Of a DNA stretch of 6,245 nt, positions 5,069-6,245 are shown one piece after another (positions within the stretch are counted from its first letter, which is position 1; each line of letters opens with the position of its first letter). The notes below the pieces were generated by a model. That model ran no database searches. It saw only the letters and a list, made by a program, of their open reading frames with translations, and was not told the DNA's origin. Origin of the DNA: Flavobacteriales bacterium UBA1531 (GTDB taxonomy: Bacteria > Bacteroidota > Bacteroidia > Flavobacteriales_D > Sanyastnellaceae). Position numbers and translations under genes: made by a program. The stretch covers positions 1-6,245 of the forward strand of contig DCPZ01000060.1 in the NCBI GenBank assembly GCA_002323795.1, written 5' to 3'.

Positions 5069-5978
5069 TGTCAAAATCAACAAGGTCGACAAACCGCTGA
5101 ATGCGCTCGTCAAGCTCTGCTTGCGTCAAATCCAGCAGTCGTTCTGTCCCGAATTTCTCGCACGTAAAAGAGGCCAAGGCTGAGCCCAGTACCACGCCAC
5201 GCTTCATGTTGTTAAATGAGATATCATTCGTATGTGCCAGGTATCCAATGAATCCACCAGCAAACGTGTCCCCTGCACCAGTAGGGTCCAATACCTCTTC
5301 TAGTGGCAATGCGGGAGCGAAAAACACCTCATCGTTGTTAAACAATAGTGCGCCATGCTCACCCTTCTTGATTACGAGCGTCCCCGGTCCCATTTGAAGA
5401 ATTTTATGCGCAGCCTTGACCAAAGAATGTTCGCCTGAAAGTTGGCGCGCTTCTTCGTCGTTTATGGTCAACACATCGATGCGCTTAATCACTTCCTTCA
5501 GCGCATCCATGGCAATGTCCATCCAAAAATTCATGGTGTCCAATACGATCAACTTCGGGCGCGACTCCATTTGATCCAGTACACTCGCCTGTACTGTAGG
5601 ATCTAGATTGCCCAACATGACGTAATCCGCGTTGCGCGCCTCAGAGGGAACTTTCGGTTGGAAATCTGCCAATACATTCAACTCCGTGGCCAACGTATCC
5701 CGGGAGTTCATATCAAGGTGATACTTGCCTGCCCAGTAAAAGCTCTTCTCACCGACGCGGCGTTCTAGGCCAGTCGTGCGGATGCCTCGAGTTTCCATTT
5801 CTTGAACAAAGGACTCCGGAAAGTCATCCCCTATGACCGAAATAATGTGCTGTTCTTCAATAAATTGACTCGCGCTCAACCCGATGTATGAGGCAGCGCC
5901 TCCAACCACTTTTCCGGACGATCCAAATGGTGTTTCGATGGCGTCAAACGCAACGGTTCCAACTGTAATAAGGCTCAT
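5052..5978 (-). CDS. PfkB-family carbohydrate or nucleoside kinase
   Basis: The product is 308 aa from the ATG at 5978, the normal size for this ribokinase-like family. It begins MSLITVGTVAFDAIETPFG, has the substrate-side glycine motif GGAASY (26-31), the KKGEHGA strand-loop (204-210), and the C-terminal PfkB signature DPTGAGDTFAGGF (231-243) with the catalytic base Asp237 and the GAGD anion hole. It should phosphorylate a sugar, nucleoside or related alcohol with ATP in the cytoplasm; the substrate cannot be inferred. The open frame reaches back to an ATG at 6011, but the -7 element TACATTTG (6005-5998) lies between the two starts, so transcription would begin downstream of 6011. The residues before M12 are also unlike the family. 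It is apparently a single-gene unit, convergent with the M23 gene and divergent from the tRNA. No terminator hairpin is evident at its 3' end. Confidence 0.9.
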   Translation of the reverse strand: MSLITVGTVAFDAIETPFGSSGKVVGGAASYIGLSASQFIEEQHIISVIGDDFPESFVQEMETRGIRTTGLERRVGEKSFYWAGKYHLDMNSRDTLATELNVLADFQPKVPSEARNADYVMLGNLDPTVQASVLDQMESRPKLIVLDTMNFWMDIAMDALKEVIKRIDVLTINDEEARQLSGEHSLVKAAHKILQMGPGTLVIKKGEHGALLFNNDEVFFAPALPLEEVLDPTGAGDTFAGGFIGYLAHTNDISFNNMKRGVVLGSALASFTCEKFGTERLLDLTQAELDERIQRFVDLVDFDIILKD

Positions 5979-5997
5979 GTTCTCTGATAATGTGGCA

Positions 5998-6005
5998 CAA
6001 ATGTA
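5998..6005 (-). promoter_or_regulatory. Candidate -7 element of the PfkB kinase gene
   Basis: The minus strand reads TACATTTG, an exact TAnnTTTG match ending 20 nt before the ATG at 5978. A start of transcription about 5 nt downstream would give a leader of roughly 14 nt. No TTG lies at the expected 17-23 nt upstream, so the -33 half is weak or absent. The position decides the start codon, since an ATG at 6011 would lie upstream of the transcript. Confidence 0.5.
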
Positions 6006-6115
6006 CCTCAACGAAAATGGTTCATTTCAGCCCGGTGAAACTTTTAAGTCCCCACCGCGTAGACAAAACTGGTTTTGAAATCTTTCCAGAATTTTTTTAT
6101 CGGGAAAGAAAGGGC

Positions 6116-6123
6116 TATCTTTG
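6116..6123 (+). promoter_or_regulatory. Promoter -7 element of tRNA-Asn
   Basis: TATCTTTG is an exact TAnnTTTG match 12 nt before the first base of the tRNA, so the primary transcript would carry a short 5' leader of about 5-8 nt. At the -33 distance there is a run of seven T (6092-6098, spacer 17 nt) in place of a full TTG. The spacer is purine-rich (GGGAAAGAAAGGG). Confidence 0.65.
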
Positions 6124-6135
6124 CCGTCCGAATAT

Positions 6136-6209
6136 TCCTCCTTAGCTCAGCTGGTTAGAGCATCTGACTGTTAATCAGAGGGTCCTTGGTTCGAGCCCAA
6201 GAGGGGGAG
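6136..6209 (+). tRNA. tRNA-Asn (anticodon GTT)
   Basis: The 74-nt cloverleaf folds completely. The acceptor stem pairs TCCTCCT (6136-6142) with AGGGGGA (6202-6208), with one T-G pair. The D-arm stem is GCTC/GAGC (6145-6148 with 6158-6161). The anticodon stem TCTGA/TCAGA encloses the loop CTGTTAA with anticodon GTT at 6170-6172. A 5-nt variable region (6180-6184) and the T-arm CTTGG-TTCGAGC-CCAAG (6185-6201) follow. G6209 is the discriminator, as usual for asparagine tRNA. CCA is not encoded (CAA follows) and must be added after transcription, which is common in Bacteroidota. It has its own promoter and terminator. Confidence 0.97.
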
Positions 6210-6210
6210 C

Positions 6211-6241
6211 AAAAGCTTTACAGAGATGTAGGGCTTTTTTT
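6211..6241 (+). terminator. Intrinsic terminator of tRNA-Asn
   Basis: AAAAGCTTTACA (6211-6222) pairs with TGTAGGGCTTTT (6227-6238) over 12 bp, with two G-T wobbles in the middle, around a GAGA tetraloop (6223-6226) of the GNRA type. The T-run of the 3' side continues to 6241. The stem starts 2 nt after the mature tRNA end, so termination is immediate and the tRNA is a monocistronic unit. Confidence 0.88.
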
Positions 6242-6245
6242 GTGG

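Noticed and set aside
5979..6011. Upstream ATG for the PfkB kinase at 6011
   Set aside because: The -7 element at 5998-6005 lies downstream of it, and family proteins begin at MSLITVGTVAFD.
6064..6077. Imperfect palindrome CAAAAC-TG-GTTTTG between the PfkB and tRNA promoters
   Set aside because: Six-base AT-rich arms are expected by chance, and it overlaps neither -7 box; too weak to call an operator.

Overview
The window looks like chromosomal core sequence from a member of the Bacteroidota, probably the Flavobacteriales or a relative. Supporting this are a PorW/SprE-type TPR lipoprotein of the type IX secretion system (T9SS), an ATP synthase subunit a with a signal peptide and a His-rich N-terminus, promoters of the TAnnTTTG (-7) class, start codons without clear Shine-Dalgarno sites, and a tRNA without an encoded CCA. 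I see no mobile element, CRISPR array or sign of recent transfer.

Layout. Positions 1-4035 are a minus-strand run, read from right to left: porW/sprE (4035-1369), a bactofilin (1330-884), a small AtpZ-like membrane protein (857-639), a four-helix AtpI-like membrane protein (642-265), and the start of atpB (167 to beyond the left edge). Gaps are 38 nt, 26 nt, a 4-nt overlap, and 97 nt. Two strong inverted repeats lie in this run, one across the bactofilin stop codon and one just after the AtpI-like stop. Candidate promoters precede the bactofilin and atpB. Positions 4036-4180 are a divergent intergenic region. A plus-strand M23 metallopeptidase (4181-5068) follows and meets a minus-strand PfkB-family kinase (5978-5052) tail to tail with a 17-bp overlap. 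The right edge holds a plus-strand tRNA-Asn(GTT) with a good -7 element and a clear intrinsic terminator.

How the genes may work together. The AtpZ and AtpI-like proteins and AtpB belong to assembly of the membrane sector of the F-type ATP synthase. The bactofilin, PorW and M23 genes are all envelope genes: a cytoplasmic membrane-associated scaffold, a periplasm-facing T9SS lipoprotein, and a membrane-anchored peptidoglycan hydrolase with all zinc ligands intact. Bactofilins are paired with M23 enzymes in other phyla, so the most interesting reading is a bactofilin/M23 wall-remodelling module flanking a T9SS component. This is inference from context.

Three of the longest open frames begin too far upstream (porW, M23 and PfkB). 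I shortened them using the lipobox, the typical family N-terminus, and a promoter position respectively.
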